From assembly GCF_003002095.1 (NCBI RefSeq), contig NZ_PVZC01000001.1, positions 372,001-436,000 of the forward strand: 64,000 nt of DNA, given 5' to 3'. The position numbers and the translations under genes are program-made. The notes under the pieces were generated by a model. It was not told the origin of the DNA, did no database searches, and was given only the letters and a program-made list of their open reading frames with translations. This document shows positions 15,637 through 24,084 of this stretch, in pieces. This DNA comes from Allonocardiopsis opalescens (GTDB taxonomy: Bacteria; Actinomycetota; Actinomycetes; Streptosporangiales; Streptosporangiaceae). The number at the start of each line of letters is the position of its first letter. Positions within the stretch are counted from its first letter, which is position 1.

Positions 15637-16881
15637 TCACCGCCCGCGGGTCGCGGCCACCTCCGCGAGGTACTTGCGGGCCAGCACCGGGTCCAGCAGC
15701 CAGTTCTGGTAGTCGGGCGGGTAGTCCCAGCCCTGGATCCACCGGTCCGCGACCTCGGGGTAGACCATGGCGGCGCCCATGACCTCCTGCAGGTGCTCGG
15801 GCAGTTCCGTGTCCCACATCGTGGAGATCATCTGCGCCCACATTTCGGCACTCTGCCCGTAGGACCAGAAATCCTCGAACATCCGCCGGAGGTAGGCTTC
15901 GTCGAAGGGTCGGTCGCCGCGGTCCAGAATGCTGGTGAGATAGCTTTTCGCGCAGCGTGTGGAGTTGTTCCAGCCCTGGCCGCCGAACGGGTCGGTGGTG
16001 ACGACCACGTCGGCGATGCCCAGGACGAGGCCGCCGGAGGGCAGCCGCCCCACCGGCTGCCGCACCTGCGGGTGCAGCCGCTCGATCAGCCGGCTCTTGC
16101 CGTCGATGAGCACCGCGTTCCTGCACCGCTCGTAGTACTCCGGCATGTGCTGCCTGAGGTGGTCCTTCATCCGGTCCAGCTGCTGCTGCGGACTCGGCTT
16201 GTCGTGCCAGGTGTCGACCGCGCCGCCCGGCTCGCCCACCAGGAAGAGGGAGTGGCACGGGCCCTGCGCGGTGAGCACCGGCACCAGGAAGACGTTGCCC
16301 GCCGGGGTGGTGGCGACCCAGCCGGTCGTGTCGTCGGAGTCGCCGGTCGACGCCACACCGTCGATGTACACCTGCGCCAGCACGCGCTCGCGGGCGGCGC
16401 TGATCCGGCTCGGGTCGCGGTCGAAGAGCGCGCCGAGCTCGCCGGCGCCGACCGCCACCACGACCAGGTCGAACATGCGCGAGAAGTAGTCGAGGTCGCT
16501 CAGGGTGACGCCGTGGATCACGACCTTGCCGCCGCGGTCCTCGAAGTACTCCAGCCAGTCGGCCATCTTGACCCGCCGGTCGACCGAGAGGATGTAGCCG
16601 TCGTTGCGCCCCTGGATCACCATCGGCGGCGAGCCCGGCGGGTACATGTGGACGTTGAACTTCTCCATGTGCGGCGCGACCGAGCTCCAGAAGTCCAGTT
16701 GGAGTTCGCGCTCGTAGCCCAGCACGGTCGGCAGGGTGAACTGGGTGATCGAGGGCCGTCCGGTGCGGATCTCGATGGACGTCTGCCCTGTGATCAGGGT
16801 GACGTCGTAGCCGTGGCTCAGCAGCCCGTGGGCCAGGTGCAGACCGGACTGACCCGCGCCGACGATGAGGATTTTGCGCAT
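15637..16881 (-). CDS. Styrene/indole monooxygenase-type FAD oxygenase (StyA-like)
   Basis: 414 residues, start ATG at 16881 with a GGGAAAG-like ribosome site. The N-terminus has the FAD-binding GAGQSG motif (about residues 8-13) in a beta-alpha-beta fold. The order of segments, including the VDRRVKMADWLEYFEDRGG helix, the DLVVVAVGAGELG strand and the C-terminal LVLGIADVVVTTDPFGGQG flavin-contact region, matches two-component styrene or indole monooxygenases. That family epoxidises or hydroxylates with FADH2 supplied by a separate reductase; no reductase is seen here. It is the last gene in line after the conservon (94 bp after cvnD) and ends in a strong terminator. In many conservons this slot is filled by a cytochrome P450. 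It may tailor the polyketide or act in a conservon-linked pathway; the sequence does not decide. Confidence 0.8.
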   Translation of the reverse strand: MRKILIVGAGQSGLHLAHGLLSHGYDVTLITGQTSIEIRTGRPSITQFTLPTVLGYERELQLDFWSSVAPHMEKFNVHMYPPGSPPMVIQGRNDGYILSVDRRVKMADWLEYFEDRGGKVVIHGVTLSDLDYFSRMFDLVVVAVGAGELGALFDRDPSRISAARERVLAQVYIDGVASTGDSDDTTGWVATTPAGNVFLVPVLTAQGPCHSLFLVGEPGGAVDTWHDKPSPQQQLDRMKDHLRQHMPEYYERCRNAVLIDGKSRLIERLHPQVRQPVGRLPSGGLVLGIADVVVTTDPFGGQGWNNSTRCAKSYLTSILDRGDRPFDEAYLRRMFEDFWSYGQSAEMWAQMISTMWDTELPEHLQEVMGAAMVYPEVADRWIQGWDYPPDYQNWLLDPVLARKYLAEVAATRGR

Positions 16882-16975
16882 CCTGATGACTTTCCCGGGA
16901 ACGGTCGGAGGGAGTGGGACGGAGCCGCCGCTGGCGGCACGACCGCCGGCGAGCGGGGTGCGGCCGGAGACTCGG

Positions 16976-17572
16976 TCAGCCGACGAGCTCGGCGTCTCGC
17001 TTCCCGCTGGCCATGGCGTACTCCAGCATCGTGACGAGCACCCGCCCGGAGGAGCGGCGGTCGCGTGCGTCGAAGTCGATGACCGGGACGCTCTCGGGGA
17101 TTTCGAGCGCCTCCCTGACCTGGTCGACGGTGTACGCGAGCTGTCCGTCGAAGCGGTTCAGGGCGACGACGTAGGGGATCTGCTTGTTCTCGAAGTAGTC
17201 GACCGCGTCGAAGCTCTCGGCGAGGCGGTTGCAGTCGACCACCACGACGGCGCCGACCGCGCCCCTGACCAGGTCGTCCCACATGAACCAGAACCGGGAC
17301 TGCCCCGGCGTGCCGAACATGTACATGATCAGCTGCTGGTCGATGGTGATCCGGCCGAAGTCCATCGCCACCGTGGTGGTCGTCTTGTTCGGCGTGGCCG
17401 AAGTGTCGTCGACGTCGTTGCTCGCCGCGGTCATGATGGCCTCGGTCGTCACCGGGGGGATCTCGGAGACCGAGCCGACCAGGGTCGTCTTGCCGGCGCC
17501 GAAGCCGCCGGCGATCACGATCTTGGTCGAGACCTTCATGTTGGCGTCACTGGAAGAGTCGTTCGAGACCAC
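16976..17572 (-). CDS. cvnD: Conservon GTPase CvnD
   Basis: 198 residues. P-loop GGFGAGKTT lies near residues 21-29. A switch region carries MDFGRITIDQQLIMYMFGTPGQ (shown only in outline, about residues 70-91), and an NxxD-like base-recognition motif is ALNRFDG. These features define the Ras/MglA-like GTPase of actinobacterial conservons. The GTG start at 17572 lies inside the end of cvnC (26-bp overlap) and has GAGAGGG seven bases upstream, so I prefer it to the internal ATG twelve codons in. CvnD is thought to act with CvnA-C in a membrane-associated, G-protein-like signalling complex. Confidence 0.92.
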   Translation of the reverse strand: MVSNDSSSDANMKVSTKIVIAGGFGAGKTTLVGSVSEIPPVTTEAIMTAASNDVDDTSATPNKTTTTVAMDFGRITIDQQLIMYMFGTPGQSRFWFMWDDLVRGAVGAVVVVDCNRLAESFDAVDYFENKQIPYVVALNRFDGQLAYTVDQVREALEIPESVPVIDFDARDRRSSGRVLVTMLEYAMASGKRDAELVG

Positions 17573-17906
17573 GAAGCGCCCTCTCGAGAACCTGGTTTTC
17601 CGATGGACTGTGACCCGTGATTGTCGGGTGGATGAACACGATGCCCTGGTCGGCGAGATCGCTCAGCAGGACCTGGGTGACGCCGAGGGGGATCTTCAGC
17701 TCGGCCGACACCTCGGCCACGGACCGCGCCTCCCGGCACAGCTCGTAGATGTCGCGCGACTCCGGCATCATGTTCCGGGGCGGACTCGCCATGGGGTCCG
17801 CGACCGAAACGAGCGTCTGCACCATGAGCGGGTGCCGCGACCGCGTCCGCCCACCCGTGAAGGTGTACGGCCGGATGCGGGTGCTCCTGCGCCTTCGGTA
17901 GCTCAT
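17547..17906 (-). CDS. cvnC: Conservon protein CvnC (DUF742)
   Basis: 119 residues. It has the usual basic N-terminus (RRRRSTRIRPYTFTGGRTRS), then a winged-helix-like region with SVAEVSAELKIPLGVTQVLLSDL and a hydrophobic end. Length and order are typical for the DUF742 proteins of conservons. The ATG at 17906 lies 52 bp after cvnB, and the 3' end overlaps cvnD, implying coupled translation. In the family it is a small adaptor between the kinase-like CvnA and the GTPase; no catalytic residues are known or visible. Confidence 0.92.
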   Translation of the reverse strand: MSYRRRRSTRIRPYTFTGGRTRSRHPLMVQTLVSVADPMASPPRNMMPESRDIYELCREARSVAEVSAELKIPLGVTQVLLSDLADQGIVFIHPTITGHSPSENQVLERALRGLERLFQ

Positions 17907-17958
17907 CAGTGGGGCAACCTCTTCATCCGTTGGCTCAAGGCTTTCGGGACGGCCACGG

Positions 17959-18384
17959 TCAGTTTCCGATCACTTCGCGGAGCCGGGAGCGCAGCTGCGG
18001 GGTGAGCACGTGGCCCGCGTTCTCCACCAGCAGCGCCATCTGGTAGGCGACGATCTTCATGTCCGCCTCGCTGGAGCTCAGCACCCCGAGGCAGGAACCG
18101 TCGCTGATCGACATCACGAACAGGTGCCCGCGCTTCATCCGGACGATCAGCTGCTCGCAGTCGCCCTTGTTGAACAGCCGCGCCCCGCCCAGGGCCAGGC
18201 TGTGCAGGCCGCTGGTGATGGCGGCCAACTGCTCGGCGTGCTCCTCGGGGAAGTCGCGGGACGCGGTGAGCAGCAGCCCGTCGGAGGACACCACGATCGC
18301 GTGCTCGACCCCGGGGACCTCGTTGACGAAGTTCGAGATGAGCCAGGTGAAGTTCTCCGCGCTATCACTCATCTGGTGATTCAT
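17959..18384 (-). CDS. cvnB: Conservon roadblock/LC7 protein CvnB
   Basis: 141 residues with the roadblock/LC7 fold signature: FTWLISNFVNEVPGVEHAIV, then SSDGLLLTASRDFP, and the C-terminal MKIVAYQMALLVENAGHVLTP. Roadblock proteins regulate small GTPases of the MglA type, consistent with cvnD two genes away. The start is ATG at 18384; a second in-frame ATG four codons later is an equally plausible start because neither has a strong ribosome site. A 104-bp gap separates it from cvnA. Confidence 0.92.
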   Translation of the reverse strand: MNHQMSDSAENFTWLISNFVNEVPGVEHAIVVSSDGLLLTASRDFPEEHAEQLAAITSGLHSLALGGARLFNKGDCEQLIVRMKRGHLFVMSISDGSCLGVLSSSEADMKIVAYQMALLVENAGHVLTPQLRSRLREVIGN

Positions 18385-18488
18385 GGGGTTTCCAGCTTCT
18401 TGCTAGGCGTTGTGCAGGACGGTTGAGCTCAGGGACGGCACAGGAGGGACGGGTCGCCGGACCGCTGGCCGGCCGCCGACCGGTCGGC

Positions 18489-19982
18489 CTAGCCGTCGTC
18501 CTTCTCCAGCGCCGCGCGCTCGCCTTCCAGGAAGCCGTCGAGGTCGGCGCGGATCCGCTCCGCGCGGTCCTCCGCCGACTCCTGCGGCCGCTCGTCGGCC
18601 TGCTCGGTCTGCTGGTCGGCCATTGGCAGCGGGGTGGTGGATCTGTTGGCGCTGCGCCGGGGGAGTCCGGCCGCGGTGACGGCGGAGCCCGACGAGTCGT
18701 GTGGACGCGGACCCTGCCGGTCCGGGAGGGAAGAGCTCATAGTCGACGCTGCTCGGGAGACGGGGGGAGGGGTGGACCGGCTGACCGTCGGCATCGTGGA
18801 CATCGACGCCGCGGGCACGGGCTCCGGCTCGGGGGCCGGTCCGGTCGCGTGCAGCAGATCGGCGGGGACCACGACGAAGGCGCTGGTGCCGCGGAAGGCC
18901 CGCGGCTCCAGCTGGACCTCCAGCCCGTGGCGGTGCGCGATCCGGCTGACCACGTAGATGCCCATGTGCCGGATCACGTCCTCGTCGAGCTCGGGGGTGC
19001 CCGAGAGCCGCGAGTTGAGGTTGGTGAGCTGGTCCTTGGGGATGCCGATGCCCTCGTCCTCGACCACCAGCAGCAGCCGCCCGTCGTCCATCGGCTGCCC
19101 GCTGATCACCACCTGGGCGTGGTCGGGGGACTTGGCGGTGGCGTTGTCCAGCAGCTCCGCCAGCAGGTGGCTGATGTCGTCGGCGGCCATGCCGGACAGG
19201 AAGGTCTCCGGCAGCCGGCCGACGTTGACCCGGTTGTAGTCCTTGATCTCGGACACGGCCGCGCGGGCCACGTCGAGCAGCGGCACCGGGCCGCTCCGGG
19301 GGTCGCCGGTCTCCTGGTCGGCCAGGACCAGAAGGTTCTCGCCGTTGCGCCGCATCCGGGTGGCGAGGTTGTCGATCTTGAACAGCTGGTCCAGGAGCCC
19401 GGGGTCGTCGGTGGTCTCCTCCAGGTCCTCCACGATGGCCAGCATCGAGTCGACCAGGGTGAGGTCGCGGATGGCCAGGCTGGCCAGCGCGTCCGTCAGC
19501 GGCCGCTGCTCGGCGGGCACCGGTACCGGGGGCTGCTCGGCGACCGGCTGCGCGGCGGCGACGGGCTGCGGCCGCTGCTCGGGCTGCGGCGCGGGGGCCT
19601 GCTGGACCTGCGCCGGCTGCTGCGCGGGCTGGGGGGCCGGCGCGTAGTGCTGCGGCGGGACCGGCTGGTACTGCGGCTGCTGGAGCTGGTTGGGGTGGGG
19701 GTAGGGCGCGGCCGGATGGGGCGCGACCGGCTGCGCGTACTGGTGGTGCAGCTGCTGCTGCGGCGCCGGCTGGCCCGGCCAGGCGGGGGCCTGCTGGGGG
19801 TGCGCCTGCTGGGTGGGATGCGGCATCGTGACCTGCCGCTGCGGCTCGGGCCGCCGGGCGAGCCCGATGCGGCTCAGGAAGCGGCGGAACCGTCCCTGCT
19901 GCGGGGGACGGGACTGATCGGATGTCATCATCTGCGCCAGCGGGTAGCCATTGCGACCATCCGGTGACGGCGCCTGTGCCAC
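18489..19982 (-). CDS. cvnA: Conservon histidine-kinase-like ATPase CvnA, short form
   Basis: 497 residues, GTG start at 19982 after GAGGAGA. Residues about 25-180 are basic then proline/glutamine-rich low-complexity sequence. A helical pair follows (about 180-230), then a HATPase_c domain with N box LLAELLDNATAKSP and G box VEDEGIGIP, and a Ser/Pro-rich tail. No transmembrane helix or extracellular nitrate-sensor-like domain is visible, although CvnA proteins often begin with one, so this is a shortened, probably cytosolic form. In the helical pair the position often occupied by His (DHLATR) reads DNLATR, with Asn205. It may therefore bind ATP without autophosphorylating. It begins the conservon operon. 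Confidence 0.9.
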   Translation of the reverse strand: MAQAPSPDGRNGYPLAQMMTSDQSRPPQQGRFRRFLSRIGLARRPEPQRQVTMPHPTQQAHPQQAPAWPGQPAPQQQLHHQYAQPVAPHPAAPYPHPNQLQQPQYQPVPPQHYAPAPQPAQQPAQVQQAPAPQPEQRPQPVAAAQPVAEQPPVPVPAEQRPLTDALASLAIRDLTLVDSMLAIVEDLEETTDDPGLLDQLFKIDNLATRMRRNGENLLVLADQETGDPRSGPVPLLDVARAAVSEIKDYNRVNVGRLPETFLSGMAADDISHLLAELLDNATAKSPDHAQVVISGQPMDDGRLLLVVEDEGIGIPKDQLTNLNSRLSGTPELDEDVIRHMGIYVVSRIAHRHGLEVQLEPRAFRGTSAFVVVPADLLHATGPAPEPEPVPAASMSTMPTVSRSTPPPVSRAASTMSSSLPDRQGPRPHDSSGSAVTAAGLPRRSANRSTTPLPMADQQTEQADERPQESAEDRAERIRADLDGFLEGERAALEKDDG

Positions 19983-20336
19983 AACACGTCTCCTCGTCAG
20001 GTTGGCGATCGATCACGACGCGCCCGCGGGCGGCGCCGTGCCGGGGAACCGGGGCGGTGGACAAGTCCGACGGCGGCCTGCCGCGGCCCGCTCTCAGGGG
20101 TACCGCGCGACCCGCCTTCGTGGGCGACCGGGTGCGCCGCCGATCACGGGAAATGTCCGCACGCGCAACTCAATGGATTGTCGGCAGAGTCGCGGGAAAC
20201 GGCGATTCCGGCGGCCAGCCTAGCGCAGCGGCCCGTACTGGGCAGGGGGTTCAGCACATCGGCGGAAATCCGAGCAAAGGTAACCGACCCGTTCGGGCCT
20301 GCGCAGGTGCGCGCCACGAGGCCGGGCCGAGGCCGA

Positions 20337-20364
20337 AATATAACATTTGTAAGCAGTGAGGCAA
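20337..20364 (-). promoter_or_regulatory. Candidate sigma-70-like promoter for the conservon
   Basis: On the minus strand TTGCCT (20364-20359) and TATATT (20342-20337) are 16 bp apart in the most AT-rich part of the region. The implied leader to cvnA is about 350 nt, which is long, so another promoter nearer the gene is possible. Confidence 0.3.
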
Positions 20365-20562
20365 TGTGGGCGATTTCCGGTAGCCCGTTCGCACGCCGAA
20401 GTGTGCGCATTGAGAACAAGGCCGAGTCCGCCGGACGGCCGCCGGCCCCGCCGGGGCCGGCGCTGTGAGATTGGGAACAGAGTGGCTCGCCGCCGCCCCG
20501 GGCCGCGGACCCCTAGCCGGGCGGCGGCGGGCCGCCGCTCTCCCGGGGCGCCGGCCGCCGAA

Positions 20563-20607
20563 TAGGGCCGGATAGGGGTGGGACGGGCGGGGGCGGCTCC
20601 CTAGCAT
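20563..20607 (+). promoter_or_regulatory. TAGGGG repeat promoter, P450-like/glycosyltransferase operon
   Basis: TAGGG at 20563-20567 and TAGGGGT at 20573-20579 are offset by 10 bp. After 22 bp comes TAGCAT (20602-20607), a good -10 candidate. The start site would be near 20614, leaving a leader of about 100 nt. It is one of seven sites of this architecture in the window. Confidence 0.55.
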
Positions 20608-20711
20608 CCAGGAAACGGCGGGCGGGCAGGGCGCTGGCCGCACCTGGTTCACGTAGGGAGGAAGGCGTCCTCAGCTCCGCCCCGAGGGCCGGGCTGCGCG
20701 CCGCAAGACGG

Positions 20712-21962
20712 ATGAAGAGTCGCGAAGAAGCGATGCGGCTGGGGCCGCTGGACCGTCCGATCGCCGAGGCGACCGATACCGAACTGGGGATGCACCTGCT
20801 CAACGCCCGCGGCGTGCAGTGGGTGATGGGCAGCTTCGGCGAGCCCTACGCGCGGATCCTGCGCGGGCAGGCGGACGACCCCTACCCCTTCTACGAGCCG
20901 CTGCGGCACGTCGGTCCGCTGATGCCGAGCGCCACCGGCGCTTTCGTCACAGCCGAGGAGGCGGTGGCCGCCGCGGTGGTGGACGGCCCCGGCTTCGGCA
21001 CCGCGACCGCGGACGGCGCCCCCGCGCCGCCGCAGCTGCTGCCCTTCTTCGACGGGCTGCCCGGTCTGGGGCGGGCCGACGTCGACCGGCTCCGCCCGGT
21101 GTGGGAGCCCGCCTTCGGGCCGGGGGCCGCGGCGGACCACCGGGCGGCGGCCGAACGGCTGCACGCCGCCGCGCTGGACGCCGTAGGCGACCCGGACGGC
21201 GGCTTCGAGCTGATGGCCGGCTTCGCCTGGCCGGCCGCCGCCTCGGTCACCGCCGAACTGCTCGGGCTGCCCGAATCCGCCCGTCCCGCCTTCGCGGACT
21301 GCTGCCGGCGGCTGGCGGTGCTGCCCGACGCCATGCTGGCCGGCCAGCAGATCACCCGCGTCCGCGAACTGGACGCCGCGATGGCCGAACTGGACGGGCT
21401 GCTGGCGGCGCTGCCCGCGCCCGCGGACGGCGACCCGCGGGCGGTGCGCACCGTGCGCACCCTCGTGTCCGCCCTGGGCACCGCGCTCGCCGCCAACCTC
21501 ATCGGCAACGCCGTCCTCGCGCTGCTCGGCGAGGCCAAGCAGTGGGAGGCGCTGGTGGACGCCCCCGACCTGGCCGCCGCCGCCGTCGAGGAGACCCTGC
21601 GCTACGACCCGCCGGTGCAGATCGAGGCGCGGGTGGCCCGGGAGGCGACCGAGCTGGGCGGCATGCCGGTGCCCGCCGGCGGGCAGGTCGCCGCGGTGGT
21701 CGCCGCCGTGGGGCGCGACGCCCGCGTCCACGCCGATCCGGACCGCTTCGACCTGGAGCGGCCCGACGCCGCCCGGCACCTGGCCCTGCGCGGGCTGCAC
21801 TACGAACTGCTCGCCCGCCTGGTGCGGCTGCAAGCCGAAGTGGCGCTGCGCACCCTGGCCGCCCGGCTGCCCGGGCTGCGGCTCGACGGGCCGCCGCTGT
21901 ACCGCAGGCGCGCGCCCGTCACCCGCGGGCCGCTCGAACTGCCCGCCGCCGCCCGTCCCTGA
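20712..21962 (+). CDS. P450-like glycosyltransferase auxiliary protein without heme cysteine (EryCII/DesVIII type)
   Basis: 416 residues with a cytochrome P450 fold pattern: the K-helix EETLRYDPPVQ keeps ExxR, and the segment GRDARVHADPDRFDLERP is typical. The heme-binding loop reads RGLHYELLARL, with Glu365 where the cysteine ligand should be. The I-helix lacks the AGxxT oxygen motif (SALGTALAANLIG). It cannot be a normal monooxygenase. P450-like proteins with these losses activate the adjacent aminosugar glycosyltransferase in erythromycin, pikromycin and tylosin pathways, and here the next gene is exactly such a transferase, 37 bp downstream. No in-frame start exists upstream of ATG 20712, although its ribosome site is weak and an internal ATG at 20733 is possible. 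Confidence 0.88.
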   Translation: MKSREEAMRLGPLDRPIAEATDTELGMHLLNARGVQWVMGSFGEPYARILRGQADDPYPFYEPLRHVGPLMPSATGAFVTAEEAVAAAVVDGPGFGTATADGAPAPPQLLPFFDGLPGLGRADVDRLRPVWEPAFGPGAAADHRAAAERLHAAALDAVGDPDGGFELMAGFAWPAAASVTAELLGLPESARPAFADCCRRLAVLPDAMLAGQQITRVRELDAAMAELDGLLAALPAPADGDPRAVRTVRTLVSALGTALAANLIGNAVLALLGEAKQWEALVDAPDLAAAAVEETLRYDPPVQIEARVAREATELGGMPVPAGGQVAAVVAAVGRDARVHADPDRFDLERPDAARHLALRGLHYELLARLVRLQAEVALRTLAARLPGLRLDGPPLYRRRAPVTRGPLELPAAARP

Positions 21963-21999
21963 CCGAGCCCCCGCACTTCCGGCAAAGGAGAACGACCCG

Positions 22000-23274
22000 A
22001 TGCGCGTCCTGGTGACGTCGTTCGCCCATTCCTCCCACTTCGGCTGCATGGTGCCGCCGGCCTGGGCGCTGCGCGCGGCCGGGCACGAGGTGCAGGTGCT
22101 CAGCCAGCCCGCGCTGACCGCCGCCGTCACCGGCGCGGGCCTGACCGCCGTCCCGGTCGGCACCGACGACTTCCTCGCCATCGCTGAGGCGCAGATGCAG
22201 GGCGGCGCCGCCCTGCCGCCCGAGGCGCGGCTGTACGGGGCCACCCCGGACGAGGCGACCTGGGAGGGGGCGCTGGGGCTGGAGAACATCATGATCGCCT
22301 TCCCCACCCTCTTCAACGACGACCGCTTCATCGACGACGTGGTCTCCTACGCCCGACAGTGGCGGCCCGACCTGGTGCTGTGGGAGCCGTGGACGCCGGC
22401 CGGCGCCGTGGCGGCGCGGGTCACCGGCGCCGCGCACGCCCGGATGCTGTGGTCGCTGGACTTCCTCGGCATGGCCAGGCAGACCTTCACCACCCTGCGC
22501 GACCGCCAGCCCGAGGCGCACCGCGAGGACCCGCTGGCCGAATGGCTCACCTGGACGGTGGAGCGCTACGGGGGCGACTTCGACGAGGAGCTGGTCACCG
22601 GCCAGTGGACGATCAGCACCATGCCGCCGAGCCTGCGGCTGCCGGTGGACCTGCCCGTGCTGGACATGCGCTACATCCCCTACAACGGCGCCGCCGTGGT
22701 GCCGGACTGGCTGCGCGAGCCGGCCAAGCGGCCCCGCGTCTGCCTCACGCTGGGGGAGACGGGCCGCACCACGCTGCCCGGCGACTCCTTCAGCCCGCCG
22801 CTGCTGGTGGAGGCGCTGGCCGATCTCGACATCGAGCTGATCGCCACCCTGGACGAGTCGCAGCGCGGCTCCCTGGAGCGGGTGCCCGACAACACGCGCA
22901 TCGTGGACTTCGTCCCGCTGCACGCGCTGCTGCCCAGCTGCTCGCTGGTGATCAGCCACGCGGGCGCGGGGAGCTTCAACACCGCCCTGTACAACGGGGT
23001 GCCCCAGCTGCTCATCGCCGACCTGCTGGACGCCCCGCTCAAGGCGCGGGGGCTCGCCGAGCGCGGCGCCGGCCTGGCCTTCCACCCGGAGGGGCTGGAC
23101 GTCGAGCAGGTCCGCGCCGGTGTGGTGCGGATGCTGGCGGAAAGCTCGTTCACCGAGGAGGCGGCCCGGCTGCGCGAGGAGCTGCACGCGCTGCCCACCC
23201 CGGCGCAGCTGGTGCCCGAGCTGGAACGGCTGGTCGAACGGCACCGCGGCCGCTCCGCCGACCGGGGCGAGTGA
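22000..23274 (+). CDS. Deoxyaminosugar glycosyltransferase (DesVII/EryCIII/TylM2 type, GT-B fold)
   Basis: 424 residues, start ATG 22000 after AAAGGAGAA. The N-terminal acceptor domain begins RVLVTSFAHSSHFGCMVPPAWALRAAGHEV, summarised here as the usual first strand and helix (residues 2-31). The donor-binding motif near the C-terminus, ISHAGAGSFNTALYNGVPQ, is the NDP-sugar-binding signature of macrolide transferases. It should move an aminodeoxysugar from dTDP onto a hydroxyl of the polyketide. The preceding P450-like gene is its expected partner and the following N-methyltransferase prepares its sugar. Which sugar and which hydroxyl cannot be read from the sequence. Confidence 0.9.
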   Translation: MRVLVTSFAHSSHFGCMVPPAWALRAAGHEVQVLSQPALTAAVTGAGLTAVPVGTDDFLAIAEAQMQGGAALPPEARLYGATPDEATWEGALGLENIMIAFPTLFNDDRFIDDVVSYARQWRPDLVLWEPWTPAGAVAARVTGAAHARMLWSLDFLGMARQTFTTLRDRQPEAHREDPLAEWLTWTVERYGGDFDEELVTGQWTISTMPPSLRLPVDLPVLDMRYIPYNGAAVVPDWLREPAKRPRVCLTLGETGRTTLPGDSFSPPLLVEALADLDIELIATLDESQRGSLERVPDNTRIVDFVPLHALLPSCSLVISHAGAGSFNTALYNGVPQLLIADLLDAPLKARGLAERGAGLAFHPEGLDVEQVRAGVVRMLAESSFTEEAARLREELHALPTPAQLVPELERLVERHRGRSADRGE

Positions 23275-23283
23275 CCGGCGCCG

Positions 23284-24003
23284 ATGTACACCGAGCAGCT
23301 GAGCCGCGTCTACGAGTTCATCTACCGGGGGCGCGGGAAGGACTGGGCCGCGGAGGCGGACGAGGTCGCGCGGCTGGTGCGGGAGCGGTACGCGGGCGCG
23401 GCGCCCGCGCGCTCGCTGCTGGACGTCGCCTGCGGCACCGGCGCGCACCTGGAGGTCTTCGGCACGCTGTTCGACCGGGTCGAGGGCCTGGAGATGGCGA
23501 AGCCGATGCGCGAGCTGGCCCGGCGCCGGCTGCCGGGCACGGCGGTGCACGAGGGCGATATGCGCGACTTCGAGCTCGGCCGCCGCTTCGCCGTCGTCAC
23601 CTGCATGTTCTGCTCGATCGCCTATGTGGGCGCCCTGGCGGAGATGCGGCGGGCCGTGGCGGCCATGGTCCGCCACCTCGAACCCGGCGGCGTGCTCGTC
23701 ATCGAGCCGTGGTGGTTCCCGGAGAACTTCCTGGACGGCTACGTCGCCTGCGACACGGCCCGCGAGGACGACCTCACCGTGGTGCGGATGTCGCACTCGG
23801 TGCGCCGGGAGGGCGCCACCCACATGGAGGTGCGCTTCCTGGTGGGCCGGCCCGAGGGCATCGAGTCCTTCACCGAGTTCGAGGTGCTGTCGCTGTTCAC
23901 CCGGGACGAGTACCTGGCCGCCTTCGCCGACGCCGGCTGCCCGGCGGAGTTCCTGCCGGGGAGGCTGTCCGGGCGCGGCCTCTTCGTCGGCGTCAAGAGC
24001 TGA
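23284..24003 (+). CDS. SAM-dependent aminosugar N-methyltransferase (DesVI/TylM1 type)
   Basis: 239 residues. The N-terminus YEFIYRGRGKDWAAEADEVA, the SAM motif LLDVACGTGAHLEVF (about residues 46-60), GDMRDFELGRRFAVVTCMF and EPWWFPENFLDGYVA all match the dTDP-aminosugar N,N-dimethyltransferases of macrolide pathways. It methylates the amino group of a dTDP-linked aminohexose before transfer. It starts nine bases after the glycosyltransferase stop and is co-transcribed with it. Mono- or dimethylation, and C3 or C4 amine, cannot be decided from sequence alone. Confidence 0.9.
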   Translation: MYTEQLSRVYEFIYRGRGKDWAAEADEVARLVRERYAGAAPARSLLDVACGTGAHLEVFGTLFDRVEGLEMAKPMRELARRRLPGTAVHEGDMRDFELGRRFAVVTCMFCSIAYVGALAEMRRAVAAMVRHLEPGGVLVIEPWWFPENFLDGYVACDTAREDDLTVVRMSHSVRREGATHMEVRFLVGRPEGIESFTEFEVLSLFTRDEYLAAFADAGCPAEFLPGRLSGRGLFVGVKS

Positions 24004-24020
24004 GCCGCGGCGCGGGCCGA

Positions 24021-24055
24021 GGCCGGGCCCGGGTGGCCGCCACCCGGGCCCGGCC
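24021..24055. terminator. Bidirectional terminator between convergent sugar genes
   Basis: Perfect 17-bp inverted repeat (24021-24037 against 24039-24055) around one central base, very GC-rich, without a clear U tract on either side. It lies between the ends of the N-methyltransferase and the convergent aminotransferase and can serve both. Confidence 0.65.
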
Positions 24056-24084
24056 CCTCGTTCAGGGGCGGCGCGCCCGGCCGC

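Larger units (their letters stand above)
19983..20711. other. Divergent intergenic region between cvnA and the sugar genes
   Basis: About 730 bp with no gene I can support. It holds an AT-rich patch around 20330-20365 that suits a cvn promoter and, at 20563-20607, the TAGGGGT-type promoter for the rightward sugar genes. The rest is plain GC-rich sequence. Short open frames here lack ribosome sites and recognisable products. Confidence 0.5.

Noticed and set aside
20144-20419. Possible small minus-strand gene between cvnA and the sugar operon
   Set aside because: No family resemblance, no ribosome site, and it overlaps the AT-rich promoter patch.
20712-21962. Functional cytochrome P450
   Set aside because: The heme cysteine is replaced by Glu and the I-helix oxygen motif is absent; a glycosyltransferase activator fits better.
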